DNA from: Pilaira anomala
Taxonomy: Eukaryota > Mucoromycota > Mucoromycetes > Mucorales > Mucoraceae
Length of the DNA stretch: 64,000 bases
Assembly: GCA_025716855.1 (NCBI GenBank)
Contig: JAIXMQ010000069.1
Span: forward strand, 62,001 to 126,000
Direction of reading: 5' to 3'
Position numbers and translations under genes: made by a program. Below the pieces are notes generated by a model. The model saw nothing but the letters and a program-made list of their open reading frames with translations, was not told where the DNA came from and ran no database searches. This document shows, in pieces, positions 23,087 to 34,231 of this stretch (positions are counted from its first letter, which is position 1; each line of letters begins with the position of its first letter).

Positions 23087-26000
23087 ATGAACTCGAATAG
23101 TACAATTATTACACCTTCTAAACGATCTTCACTTTCATCACGTGCCAGTAAAATACCACAGAAATTAGCACAATCCAACTTTTTCTCATTAAGGCCCTCG
23201 ACGAGTACCCTGGTTTTAAATGATGAACAAGTACCTTCTTATACAGATACAAGTAATCGACTGAGCGCCAGAATTGGTCAGATCTTGTTTAGACAGAGAA
23301 CCACGAGTGAATCCGTGATTAAAGAGTCAAAATCTTTTTCAACTCATAATATCGATTATTCTACATTATCATTAAATAGAAATACACACCAATCTCGTAG
23401 TTTAGATATTGATAAAAACCAAAGTGACATAGTAGTAAGTTTTTTGACCACATATATTTATTTATTTATAACTTATTTCTTTTTAGTATGTAAAAAGTGA
23501 TGATGTATCATCTATCGAATCAAATTGTAATCATCATCAAAATCAAGAAACAACACCACCTTCTCCTTATTATTCAACTTCATCTCCTGAGAGAACAGAC
23601 TTTTATTCATATTATTATAACAATATTTCTTCTTCTGCTGCTGCTGCTGCTGCTATTATTACTGCTGGACCAGTAAATACAACAAAAGTAGAAGAAACCA
23701 ATTTATTTTCCCCTCTTTCTTTTTCAAATTCATCCGTTTCTTCATTTACCGATTCAATTCTTATTAATACTACTACTACAACTACAACAACTCCACCTCC
23801 TATGTCACCTATTATTTCTAATCCTTCTACTGCTACTTCAACTAATAATGACAACAACAATAACAATGAAAATAATATTGCGGATTTATTAATAATGAAG
23901 TCAGTCAATGATTTCTCAACTATTTTAATTGATCGTTGTAATTTACTTGCTGATTTATCTGAATTCACTTCTTTTTCTCAAATACAAGAAATTGAATCCA
24001 TTATTGATCAAATCTATCACTTAATCAATGCCTCCTCCTCCTCTTCTTCAGCAGTCGAACTCAAAGATTTAGTTTCTCAACTAGATCAATCAAAACAAAC
24101 GATTGAAAACTTGTATAATTCATCTATCATACAACTAACTGAACAAACACTCGAAATTAAATCCGTCGTAAGTTTTTTTAGCTTAAAAATAATCTTTATT
24201 TTTCCATATATTCATTTTAAATATATATATATATATATATATATACAGATTACTCAACTTTTATCAATATGTCAAACTAGCTTAAAATTATCGAAAAATC
24301 TTCCATCACTTTCTCAATTAACAACAGATACATTTAAAAAAGAAATACCATGTGTCATTCCAAATTTACCAACTTCAAAAGATTATCAATTCATGAAATC
24401 GGATCAAATGGATGAAAACGCAACTTGGTTTCGACATCATTTTGTGGGTAAACCCTATCATACTTTTATTGGTTCTTTACAACCTTTACTTGGTAAATTA
24501 CCCCTCATTGATTTACAACCACAATCGATTGAAAAAAAGAAGAAACCTGTACCAAAAAGAAGAAATTCAAAATCTTTATTAACTTCCTTTTTATCTTCTT
24601 CTTCTTCTTCTAATAATAATAATATACATCAACAACTACCTCCAGACTTAACAAATCAATCTTCTCTCGGTATCATCTCGGTCATTCAAGAACGTGCAAA
24701 AGACTTGAATGGGCCTGAAAACCCTGCTGCTGCTGCTACTTCTTTACTTGGTTCTCAATACCGAATCATCATCCGTAGTAAAGAAGTAAGTATTAAACGA
24801 AAAAAAAAAAAAAGAACACATCATTTTTTAACATGTATATATATTTTTTATTATTTAGCCTGAATCAGCTAAATTTATTATTCATGAATGTATGGCAAAA
24901 GAAACTCAACTCCAGTTAGAATCAAGAGGCGATGGCAACAAACTAAACAAAATGGTATCAAATGATCATAAAAGACTTCGGCCTTTTAGTAGTCATGGAA
25001 ACCATATCAGCCATTCAAATAACACTCAATCACCAGAAAACCTTGCTTCCAGAATCCTGCGCGCTGCCATCTTATCCGCCTGTCCAAATATAGATTTACG
25101 TTCATTTAAAGAATTATCTGCTGAATCAACCATCATGGCAGGTTTAGAAAAAGAGTTATTAAAATATGACGAAATTCATGTAAGGAGTTAAAAAAAAAAA
25201 ATTATTAATATTAAAAAAAAAAAACTTATTCTCTTTTTTTTTTTTAGATACCTAAAAATTATAAATTCGGTTTCTTAACCATTAAAAGTAATCAAACAAC
25301 GGAAGAAGCTTGGTTTTCAAATACAGGTTTATCCAATGACGCGAAACACTTTTTGGATTTCATGGCAACAAGGATCGAATTAAAAGGCTATCAAGGTTAT
25401 TCAGCTGGACTGGATACAAAGAGTAATAAAAGAAGAAAGAATTCATCAATTTTAAATGTAAAAATTAAACATTATTTATTTTTTTTTATGTATAGCGGGT
25501 GAATCAGGTCAATACGCTTACATGTCTCAATGGAATGATTTTGATATCATTTTTCATGTGGCTCCTTTAATGCCTTCACAAGCAAATGATAAACAACAAG
25601 TCTTGCGAAAGAAACACATTGGCAATGGTATAACTAATATATAATTTTAATACTTATTTATATTTTTAACAAAAAAAAAAAAAAATAGATATTGTTTGTA
25701 TTGTCTTTTTGGAAGGAGATCAATTATTTAACCCAAAAGCAATCCGATCTCAATTCCTTCACGTTTACATCGTAGTAAAACCAGAACTCGATGCTGATAA
25801 AAAACCATGTTGGAGGTACAAAATTTAAATATATATATATATATATATATAACATTTGATAATAATCTTAATTTTATTTTTACAATAGAGTTGAAGTTTT
25901 AAGTAATAAGAACGTATCCTCATTTGGTCCTCCTTTACCAAGTCCGCCTCTCTTTCATGATCAAGATACCTTAAAAGCCTTTTTAACCTTGAAACGTAAC

Positions 26001-26899
26001 GTAAAATAACTTATCTCTCTCTCTCTCAAAAACTAAAATAATATATTTTTTTTTTTTTTACAAAAGTAATCAACGCTGAAATTGCCGCATTAAAATCTGA
26101 AAGATTTTGTGTTCCAAACAATAAAGCAAGATTAGGATTACTTTCAGGTCACATCGAAACAGCTTTATCCTTCAACACACCGCATGTCGTACGTTCTGCA
26201 AGTACCAATCGATTATTAACTACCAAATCAAATAAACAAGTAGAAACCAAAAAAAATGAAGAGACAGACGATACATTAACAAAACGTAGACCGAAATCTG
26301 TCAATAACAATAAATCCAATCATCAATTACAACAACAACATGGTGGTGGTTCGCGTTTATTACGTGAGGCCATATTAGATGAAGAAAAAAGAAGAGTGGT
26401 GGTCATGGCAAGTACCGATATACCCCCTTTACCCTCTGTATCCAGATCCACTTTATTACAAGATTTTAAAAAGGGCTTTTCAAGAAAGAAGTCAAGTAAC
26501 AGTAGTACCTTACTCCCTCCTCCAGAACCAAAAAAAGTCTTGCGAAAAACAAGTCAGCTCAAAATTAGTAGTATACCGGAAGATAACACTATCCCCTTGA
26601 ACAAACAAAAAAAGATTGGTAAAAAATACATATAAAGTTTATTTATCTCTCCTTTTTTAAAAAAAAAACTCAACAAAAAAAAAATTCCTTCCCCCCCCCC
26701 CCTCTCCCACCCAAATATTGCATGTATAGATGAAGAAATATTTGTAGGTAAAGATATAAGCATTTCCTCTGAAAGTTTTATATCCACTGATCAATTATTT
26801 TCTATAACCGATCAAAAGAAACAAAAACGAACAACGTCTCCACCAAAACTCGTTACTAAATCTCAAGTAGTGGTTACCCACGGCAACAACTCTCAATAA
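23087..26899 (+). CDS. Rap/Ran-GAP domain protein, 1049 residues
   Basis: Ten exons stay in phase: 23087-23434, 23487-24167, 24249-24785, 24859-25179, 25248-25422, 25496-25627, 25689-25815, 25889-25995, 26067-26618 and 26730-26899. The first 350 residues are low-complexity (Ser, Asn, Thr, an Ala run). The Rap-GAP domain (about residues 630-830) shows FLTIKSN, DFMATRIELKGY, GESGQYAY, DFDIIFHVAPLMP and RKKHIGN.DIVCIVFLEGD; the Asn of HIGND (about residue 731, at an exon junction) is the catalytic 'Asn thumb' of this family. SQFLHVYIVV and the LINAEIAALKSERF segment follow. The C-terminal 200 residues are basic and disordered. It should stimulate GTP hydrolysis by a Rap-type GTPase, and one is encoded at 62684-63364. 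The very C-terminus is uncertain, since a further exon could lie at 27030-27117. Confidence 0.88.
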
Positions 26900-27208
26900 T
26901 AGTCCTGATTTGTCCTGGAGACAAAATCTTAAATAAATAAAAATCTTTCTGTACGTAAAAAAAAAAATGTTATAATAAAATAAAAAACTTGTAAAAAAAA
27001 AAAAAAAAGCTATACACTGAAAATGATAGACAATCATTGTCTTCTTTAAAAGCTTATGCAAACAGAGTCACAGATGACTTTGAATCGACTGGAAGAGGTT
27101 TCTCGAAAGCTCTATAAAGTCACGGGGCATTTCCTCTTATACGGTTTTTTGTTGTGTTTTGATTTTCTTTTTTTTTTTTCTTTTTTTTTTATATATACAT
27201 ATATAAAG

Positions 27209-28023
27209 ATGGTAAAGTGTACACATAAAGGTTGCGGAAAAGACTTTAAGGAAGAAGAAAATGTTGATAACGGTAAAGGCTCTCTTTTTCCTTTTTTTTT
27301 CTGAAATAACAAAAAAAAAAAAGAAAAAAAAAAACTAAAAACATATTTTATAGCTTGTCAATATCACGCTGGTGCTCCCGTCTTTCACGAAGGTAAAAAA
27401 AAAAAATAATAATAACAAATAATTTAAAACAGCAAGAAATTGAAAAGAGTAAATGGATATATAGGATTAAAGGGTTGGTCTTGTTGTAAAAAGCGTGTTG
27501 ACGATTTCGATGAGTTTCTTGCCATTCCCGGTTGTACTTATGGTCGTCATACAACGGAAGTAGCTGAAGTGCCTGCTACCTCTACACCCAGCACTGAAAA
27601 ACCTGCTGCTAACCATGTTACAAAAGAAGGTGTAGAAGTGTATGGAAAACCTACTCCTCCTGCTGCTGCTGCTGCTGCACCACCCGTGGTTGCTCCTGCA
27701 CCCGAAAAGCCTAAAGAAGAAGTAAAGCCCGAGAAATTAGAAGAGGATGATGAGAGTATTCCTGTACCAGAAGGTACTACTTGTAAGAGACGTGGATGTG
27801 GTCGTGTCTGGAAAGATCCTGCTACTTCTCGTGGGGACGGTCCAGAAGCTATCTGTCATTACCATCCTGGTGCCCCTATTTTCCATGAAGGATCTAAAGG
27901 CTGGAGTTGTTGTCCACGTAAAGTATTAGATTTTGATGAATTCTTGAAGATTGAAGGTTGTAAAGAAGGAAAGCATTTATTTGTTGGTTCATCGAATGAG
28001 GTATATCTTTATATAACAGCGTG

Positions 28024-28055
<32 letters not shown>

Positions 28056-28532
28056 CTGATAAGTCTTCTTCTTAGACTGAAGAATTAGTTGACTGTCGTA
28101 CAGATTGGTATCAAACTCAAACAAATGTCATTTTAAGTATTTTTGCAAAGAATAAGGAAGACACCAAGGTCAATTTTAATAGTAATTCAGTTGACGTGGA
28201 TATTAAAATGAAGGGTAACAAACGTTATAAGAAGACTTTCCCATTATTCACAGTAAAGTATTCTTGATTGAACTCTTATTTATGACTATTATGTTAAACT
28301 AAAATACAATCTCGTTCCATTTTAGACCATCGATGTTGAAGCTTCTAAATTCACTGTACTTTCTACAAAACTTGAGATCAATTTGAAAAAGACTAGTGGT
28401 ATCTCTTGGGCCTCTCTTGAACCTAGTGATAATATAAAGACATGGACCACTTTTGGTGTACATGGTACTGGAGGAACTGTTGGCTCAAAAGAAATGTATT
28501 ATAATGCCGATTCACCATTAAACCACCGTTAA
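27209..28532 (+). CDS. CHORD- and CS-domain co-chaperone (CHORDC1/RAR1/ChpA type)
   Basis: Five exons: 27209-27272, 27354-27392, 27465-28000, 28076-28252 and 28326-28532; 340 residues. CHORD1 (residues 1-65) starts CTHKGCGKDF and continues with CQYHAGAPVFHEG, GWSCCKKRVDDFDEFL and GC..GRH. CHORD2 (about 155-215) repeats the pattern: CKRRGCGRVW, CHYHPGAPIFHEG, GWSCCPRKVLDFDEFL, GCKEGKH. Each is a Cys/His zinc-binding module. A Pro/Ala/Glu linker separates them. The C-terminal CS domain (about 220-320) has the p23-like strand pattern DWYQTQTNVILSIFAK and ends in YYNADSP. Proteins of this type bind Hsp90 and Sgt1. The upstream gene on the same strand ends about 300 bp before it. Confidence 0.95.
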
Positions 28533-28614
28533 TTCCTTCTTTCTCTCTTTTTTTTTTGCCATTTCCTCTCTTTCTGATTGAATTTTTGAATTTTTATTTA
28601 TTTTAATAAAACGT

Positions 28615-28646
<32 letters not shown>

Positions 28647-28711
28647 TGATTCCTTTATTTGGAGGTTTTTAATATGACAGCTAAATTCTATGACAGGCGT
28701 TTTTTTTTTTT

Positions 28712-29607
28712 TTAATCTTCTTCTTCGTCATCGTCATCATCAACAGCATCTACAACCAAGGTAGCACTGGGCCATAAACTTTTAATCTCATGTAATTTTT
28801 TGGTTTGATCGGGTGCATATTCCATACGAGGATAAGGGCTATGAATCGTGAATTTATAACTATGAACATAGTCTTCAGGTCGTTCGACTGTTTCAATAGT
28901 TGCATTTTCCTTTAATAAAGGATAAATCTCTACAAAGCGATATAAAGTCTATATTTTTATGTATATATTTAAGCGATCAGTTTTTTTTTTTTTATCTATT
29001 TTGATACCATAACTTACATCCACTGTATCATTTTGATCAAACTTGCGAATCACTCTATCGCCATTAGCTAAACGAAAGCTTAATTTTGCCACTTTACCAC
29101 TGGTGTTAATTGCAGGTTCTTCAGGTAAATTAGCGTACAAGTATCGGATATATTGTTCTCTCTTTTCTTTTAATAATTCAAGCTGTCTTTTTTCGTTTAA
29201 AGCTTGTTCTGCTGATCTAGCTAATGCTTCTTTTTCTTCCTGGGCTAATCTAGCCTAAAGTATATATGTTAGTATGTTTATATACAAAATAAAATCATCC
29301 ATTGTATAAATAAAAAAAAAAAAAAAACCTTTTCTTGGTCATTTTTCAAACTTTGATGATACGCAGCATCTTGATCTTTCAATAATTGACGTTCCATTTC
29401 TCTTTGAGCTCTCTCATTTTTCAATCGATTAACAACAGTTCCCTGACGATCAATCGCAATTTCAATTTGACTGATGAGTTCTTCCAAGTGCGTAGTGCCT
29501 TCAATGCGTTCAATCACTGACATCTTTGGTGTAGTATTTCCAATCGTTGTTTGTAAAGCAATCAATGCGATGAAAGGATAAGTTGTAGCTTGTAATGCAT
29601 AGCTTAC

Positions 29608-29645
<38 letters not shown>

Positions 29646-30582
29646 TAGTTAAAATAAAGTAAAATATATCAAAATAATATATCTAGATACCTTTATGTGC
29701 TTCTGATTCACGAACATTACCACCCCAAACTAGAATATTTTTTTCTTTGATAAATTCGATAAAACGAGGAGACGTAAGTGTATTTTTGTTAAATTCTTCA
29801 GTATGGTCATGATCATCGCTTTGCAAAATCACCAACATAAATCTTAAATCTTTTCTAGCTTTTTCCAATGCTTGGGAATATCCACCTTTAAAGAATTCTA
29901 CGTGCGTTGGGCCATATTTCAATTCAAACACTTCAATAAACTCAAAAGCTAATACACGAGGATCTCTTGGCTTGTTTGTTATGGTAGGACGAGAAATGAT
30001 ACGAGCTAAAATCAAGGAATGTTCCATTAGAATAATAAGCAGATAGATAGATAGATATATATAATGATAGATATATTTACATGCAAGTGAGATAATAGAC
30101 CATGTTATATTCCATACCATTCCAAAAGGCCAAAGTAAAATAGAAAGGAAACTAAATGGTCTAGCTTGGGCTCTAGTACGAAATGTGTTATTGATAGTAT
30201 GATATGCAGTTGAAGAAGAAGAAGAAGAAGTAGAAGGTATCGCTCTAGCTGTTGTACCACTAGCTACTTCCTCTTCTAGTTCTTCGCGTTTTTCTGCTGG
30301 ATTATTTTCATAAATATTTTGAACAGCTCTCTGTTATTATTGATTAGATTTTTTTAAACAAAAGTTCAATCTTTTTTTTTATCCATCTTACTTCTAAATT
30401 CCAGTCATGTTCAATGAGCTGACCAAGTGCTTCGTCTAAATCTTTTGTTTGCGTAATAGACTATAACCAACGTTCAGTTAGATACATTTATATATCTATA
30501 TAAACAAACATTTTTTTTTTTTTACCTGATATTGAGTCAATACGTCTCTCTTTTCTTCATCTAAACTAGAAAATGAGACCAT
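28712..30582 (-). CDS. FAF2/UBXD8-like UBA-UAS-UBX protein of the ER/lipid droplet
   Basis: Seven exons in transcription order: 30526-30582, 30392-30460, 30081-30330, 29691-30005, 29329-29606, 29018-29254 and 28712-28948; 480 residues. A UBA-like N-terminus (ALGQLIEHDWNLERAVQNIY) is followed by a Ser-run linker. A hydrophobic hairpin (about residues 98-125, LSILLWPFGMVWNITW) comes next, then a thioredoxin-like UAS domain (about 130-290, with NILVWGGNVRESEAHKVSYA). A charged coiled coil (RQLLKDQDAAYHQSL, RQLELLKEKREQYI) leads to the C-terminal UBX domain (KLSFRLANGDRVIRKF, with PYPRMEY as the loop). This order is that of human FAF2 and yeast Ubx2, which recruit Cdc48/p97 to ER membranes in ERAD. 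The donor after exon 5 is a weak GTTTTT but is required by phase. The acidic tail is poly-Asp. Confidence 0.9.
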
Positions 30583-31702
30583 GGCTTTACTTTTTTTATT
30601 TTAAAAAAAAAAAAAAAAAAAAGAAAAAAAAAGAATAATGCGCGCACAAATATATTTATACACGCCAGATTTGGTTTCCGAATATGTACATACGTTTAAT
30701 CTCGTCCTTTAAGTTTAGACTATCTTGAACGAAATAAAATTCATTATTGTTTAGACATCTTTACCTGTAATATATATATATATATATACTAGACGTAAAC
30801 TGATTACAATGTAGTGATTGCTCATTGCTATTGCAGTCAGAGGGAAGGATGGTATATATTATTTCCAAGTTGACAATCATATGTTCAGCTGCTAATAAAT
30901 GTAGTACAAGTATTACAAAATGTATTATTATTGTCATGCACTCTTTACAGTTTTAAAGCTGTTTTCTTGACAGTTGCTGTAAACTTTTGATACGTTGATT
31001 TCATCAATTGTAACAACAATCAGCGGACTGCCTAGTCGCTCAATGCTTTCTACAAAATAAGAGTTTCTTTTTTAGCTTATTGTTAAAAGTAGTTTGTTCG
31101 TGGTTAAAGAAAAAGAAGTTCGATAAAGAAAAAAAAAGAGTTTCGTGAGCACCAGTTCCTGTTGACAAGTAGAACGACTTGATAAAGTAAAGTAAAGATA
31201 AGAAAATAGAGTTTTTAAAAGTAAAATACAATGGAGAGTTTAATATCCAAGGGAATCCAAATGTAAGAAATAAAATAAAATATAATAAAAATAAGATATT
31301 ATTAAATCAAAAGATAAGGTCTTTAAGTATAAAGAAGAATAAAGGTTTTAATTGTTACAAAATAGTGAATTGATTTTTATTTAATTTGATAATTTTTTAA
31401 AGGTATTTATATGTTTTCTAATTTTTAATATTATTTACAAAAACTAAGTTTTTAAAGTAGCATCCTCATCAAGAAGCATCGTCGTTGAGAAGGATGGTCT
31501 TTGAGGACAATAGATGTTTAAATTTGGTAATAAGAGAAATTCGGTGTAACATTATGAATTGAGGAGTCTTTCCAGATACGTCTTTATCAAAGGAAGTTTA
31601 ATTAAAATTTTGGTTCTTTTACGAGGCAAGGGTTTCCAATTACCATCATCCTTTTCTCTAAAAAACATGAATTTGGCATGTTGACAAAAAACAAAAATGA
31701 AA
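30583..31702. other. Intergenic region with a possible decayed ORF
   Basis: About 1.1 kb upstream of the UBX gene. It contains a long poly(A) tract and a (TA)n run near 30770. On the minus strand at about 31590-31700 a frame encodes a KDDGNWKPLPRKRTKI-like stretch ending at a stop. It is not simple sequence and may be a fragment of an old mobile element or gene, but no family was recognised. Confidence 0.35.
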
Positions 31703-31786
31703 TCCGATCAACCAGATTCGAACTAGTGACCTAGAGATGACAATGTACACTACAGTCTCCCGCTCTACCAACTGAGCTATGATCGG
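31703..31786 (-). tRNA. tRNA-Tyr (anticodon GTA) with an intron of about 11 nt
   Basis: The minus strand gives acceptor CCGATCA pairing with TGATCGG and discriminator A, D arm TAGCTCAGTTGGTAGAGC, and T arm CTAGTTCGAATCTGG. The anticodon arm GGAGA…TCTCT encloses CTGTAG followed by extra bases (TGTACATTGTC) before the stem closes. So GTA is the anticodon and a canonical intron sits one base 3' of it. The total of 84 nt equals 73 plus 11. Confidence 0.94.
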
Positions 31787-31844
31787 TTTTGATATTGGTT
31801 GACCTTAATTTGTGTTAAGTACAGCATTGTACAGAGATAAAAAA

Positions 31845-31861
31845 CACGTGATTTTCACGTG
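31845..31861 (-). promoter_or_regulatory. CACGTG pair upstream of tRNA-Tyr
   Basis: CACGTG occurs at 31845-31850 and 31856-31861, 11 bp apart, 59-75 bp upstream of the tRNA 5' end. The unit AACACGTGATTTTCACGTGA is almost identical to the one at 46802-46821. Confidence 0.5.
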
Positions 31862-32445
31862 ACATTCACGTTACTTTACTACAAAATAAAATATAAAGAC
31901 TTTAACCACCAGTTATTAAAGATCTAGTTTATAAGTTACAAGTAATTTAGGATAGGAGATAAAAGATAATCGTTTTATTTATGATAAGTTAGGGGATATT
32001 TATATTGTTTTTCTAAAGTGAATTACACAACTACGTAACAACTATAAACTAATTTAGTTTCTTCTAGTTTTTACTTCTTCGTGATCATGAATAGTATACT
32101 CGACTTCTTTAAAGGTCAAGTTCTGGGCTCCTTTGGATTAAAACTTCTTTTTGGTCTTGTGGTTTCCATTAGATTATTCTGACGTTGTAAGCTGGCGTTA
32201 CTTGTTGAATTTACTGTTTATTATGCTGGATCAACCTTGACGTATTTTCAAAATTTTACATAATAATATATATTTTAATTTCCAAATAATTTATCAAAGG
32301 TGCGTGATGATGATGACTGAGCTTTTAGCGAAAATACGAAGTGATAAGATTACTGGTACATAGAATTAAATAATAGTATCAAATAATAGGCGGTTCATAA
32401 AGATATATAGCTGGTGAATATCAATATCGAAATAAAATGCAAAAG

Positions 32446-32635
32446 TTGCTCACCTTAAAATAAAAAAAAAAAAAGAGGTCAGACAAAGAAGTTTATTTAA
32501 AAATAAAAAAAATAAAATTACCTCTTCGCTATGCCTCACCCATAATTCCACCGGATAACTTTGGAGAGGCATGCCGAGGACTTTGGAGAGGCATAGTGAA
32601 GAGGTGATTTTTTTTTTATTTTCAAGGTGAGTTAC
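32446..32635. repeat. Foldback sequence of about 190 bp (MITE-like)
   Basis: The left arm contains TTGCTCACCTTAAAATAAAA and ACCTCTTCGCTATGCCTC. The right arm contains their complements in mirrored order (GAGGCATAGTGAAGAGGT, then TTTTATTTTCAAGGTGAGTTAC). The centre has a direct repeat of ACTTTGGAGAGGCAT. The mirrored order of two separated blocks makes a chance palindrome unlikely. Confidence 0.65.
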
Positions 32636-33367
32636 TTTTTTTTTATATTATAGATCATATACAAATACCATCCCTTTCTCTTTATATTATAGATCACATC
32701 TATAGTTTAAAGTAGTCATGATTCAAATAATAAAAACTTGAATGTGTCACTTAATACCTGTGTTATAATATATCGTGTATATCATTGCTATGAACTATAT
32801 AAGATGTAATTTTATTCTGTTTTATTACAGGAGTAAATATACGACAATACTATATGTCGTATTTGCGTCATCTCTACTTATAAATATAAGTAGATCAGGG
32901 TTATAAACTAAACATTATAATAAAAACCTGATATATCTTCATAATAATATACATGTTTAACATTGTATATTATAATCAATATCTTGAACCTAAGGAAATA
33001 TTCTATATTCAAATGCATATACAAATTGACGTAAAATAAGATCAATGGTAAAAAACCAAGATCAAATAATAAAATATAATTGAGAATAAAACAATACAAA
33101 TAAAGTAAATACTCAATTCATATTAATAGAAAATAAGAGATATTTACCGGTAATAGTCTCGATACAAGCTTAGCTACCTTGTGTTGGGGTAAGAACGGCT
33201 ATTACTGGCAAAAATACATTATAATCTATTAATATTAAATAGTAGTATTATACAACCTGTTTACAAAATAAATAAAAAAGAATAACATTGTTGGAATAAA
33301 GATTATCTCAGCAACTGTCAATTCTATCCCGAAACTGGGAAAACATGATATCAATCTAAGAATAAGG

Positions 33368-33727
33368 TTGATCAGGTCGTATGATAGAAAAATAGTTCTT
33401 GTCAATTTAAAAGTATGCGCATTTACCAATGAAATCTGTAACAACGGAATCCAGACTAATAACAACCATGTAAATAATTACAAGGTGATCTTTAGTCAGG
33501 AACCAGATATGTTGTTATCCAATCGGGTAGATAGGATCCACGATTATTTATGGTCAATTCGAAAGAGTAGAACGTACTTATTCAAAAGCAGAAGAGTTGG
33601 GTATAGATTCATTTAAACCCATCAAAAAGATGGTCCTTATTCAAACACAACTCATCAGGATATTCAAGATATAAAAGATGATTATTATTTTAGTTTAGAA
33701 GAGTTCTTTCAGTTTTATTTTATCTAA
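33368..33727 (+). pseudogene. Possible broken ORF of unknown origin
   Basis: One frame stays open for about 82 codons, meets a TAA at 33614-33616, then continues open in the same frame for about 35 codons to 33727. The encoded stretch includes FSQEPDMLLSNRVDRIHDYL and, after the stop, YYFSLEEFFQFYF. Composition is not simple-sequence. It may be a decayed gene or organelle-derived fragment; no family is recognised. Confidence 0.25.
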
Positions 33728-34158
33728 TAAATCAACCCTAAGTCTTTTCTCATTAATTACTGATTGTCCACACTATATATATATATATCTTTTATTCATC
33801 ATAAATCTTTTTATTTTTATTCTCTATTCATTGATTCCCTTGAAACTCGTAACTCTTGCCTTGTTTATTTTCTTTTATCTTTTTACATTGGATTCGTTCC
33901 CATATATTTATTTATTTATAATTTTTATATAATATTAAAAATCTTAGTGGTTCTCACACAAAATTATATTTTATTTGGAAGCCCTTCTATATAAAAACTA
34001 TTCGAACTTATTTACTACTTTATCTTCTCTATTTAACTAACCAGAACGTAGCAGTATATGACTTCAATTTTTTTTAAAAAACAATAATAATATATTTTGT
34101 ATCGGAATTCACTTCTCGTTTCAACGTCTCACTAAATAAGTGAGAAATACAAAAAGAA

Positions 34159-34231
34159 TGCCTTCTATCAGAATTGAACTGATGACCTTCTGCTTACTAG
34201 GCAGACGCTCTGCCAACTGAGCCAAGAAGGC
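34159..34231 (-). tRNA. tRNA-Thr (anticodon AGT)
   Basis: The minus strand has acceptor GCCTTCT pairing fully with AGAAGGC, discriminator A, D arm TTGGCTCAGTTGGCAGAGC, anticodon stem TCTGC/GCAGA with loop CTAGTAA (AGT), and T arm ATCAGTTCAATTCTGAT. There is no intron; length 73. The first 17 bases and the upstream flank (with ATGCTCTTTCGCTTTCTTAA) reappear at 41191-41258, where LINE copy 1 ends. Unlike the other tRNA genes here, no CACGTG lies within 100 bp upstream. Confidence 0.95.

Larger units (their letters stand above)
31862..34158. other. AT-rich region between tRNA-Tyr and tRNA-Thr
   Basis: No intact gene was recognised in about 2.3 kb. It holds a foldback sequence (32446-32635), a possible broken ORF (33368-33727), and a plus-strand 31-codon frame near 32088 (MNSILDFFKGQVLGSFGLK and on) of unknown meaning. 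The region looks like a graveyard of decayed insertions around tRNA genes. Confidence 0.45.

Noticed and set aside
23615..23968. 117-codon minus-strand frame inside the Rap-GAP gene
   Set aside because: It is the antisense shadow of the Ser/Ala/Asn-rich exon.
27056..27304. 82-codon frame beginning MQTESQMTLNRLEEVSRKLY
   Set aside because: It runs through a poly(T) tract into the CHORD gene in another frame. The protein-like reading of this DNA is the other frame at 27030-27117.
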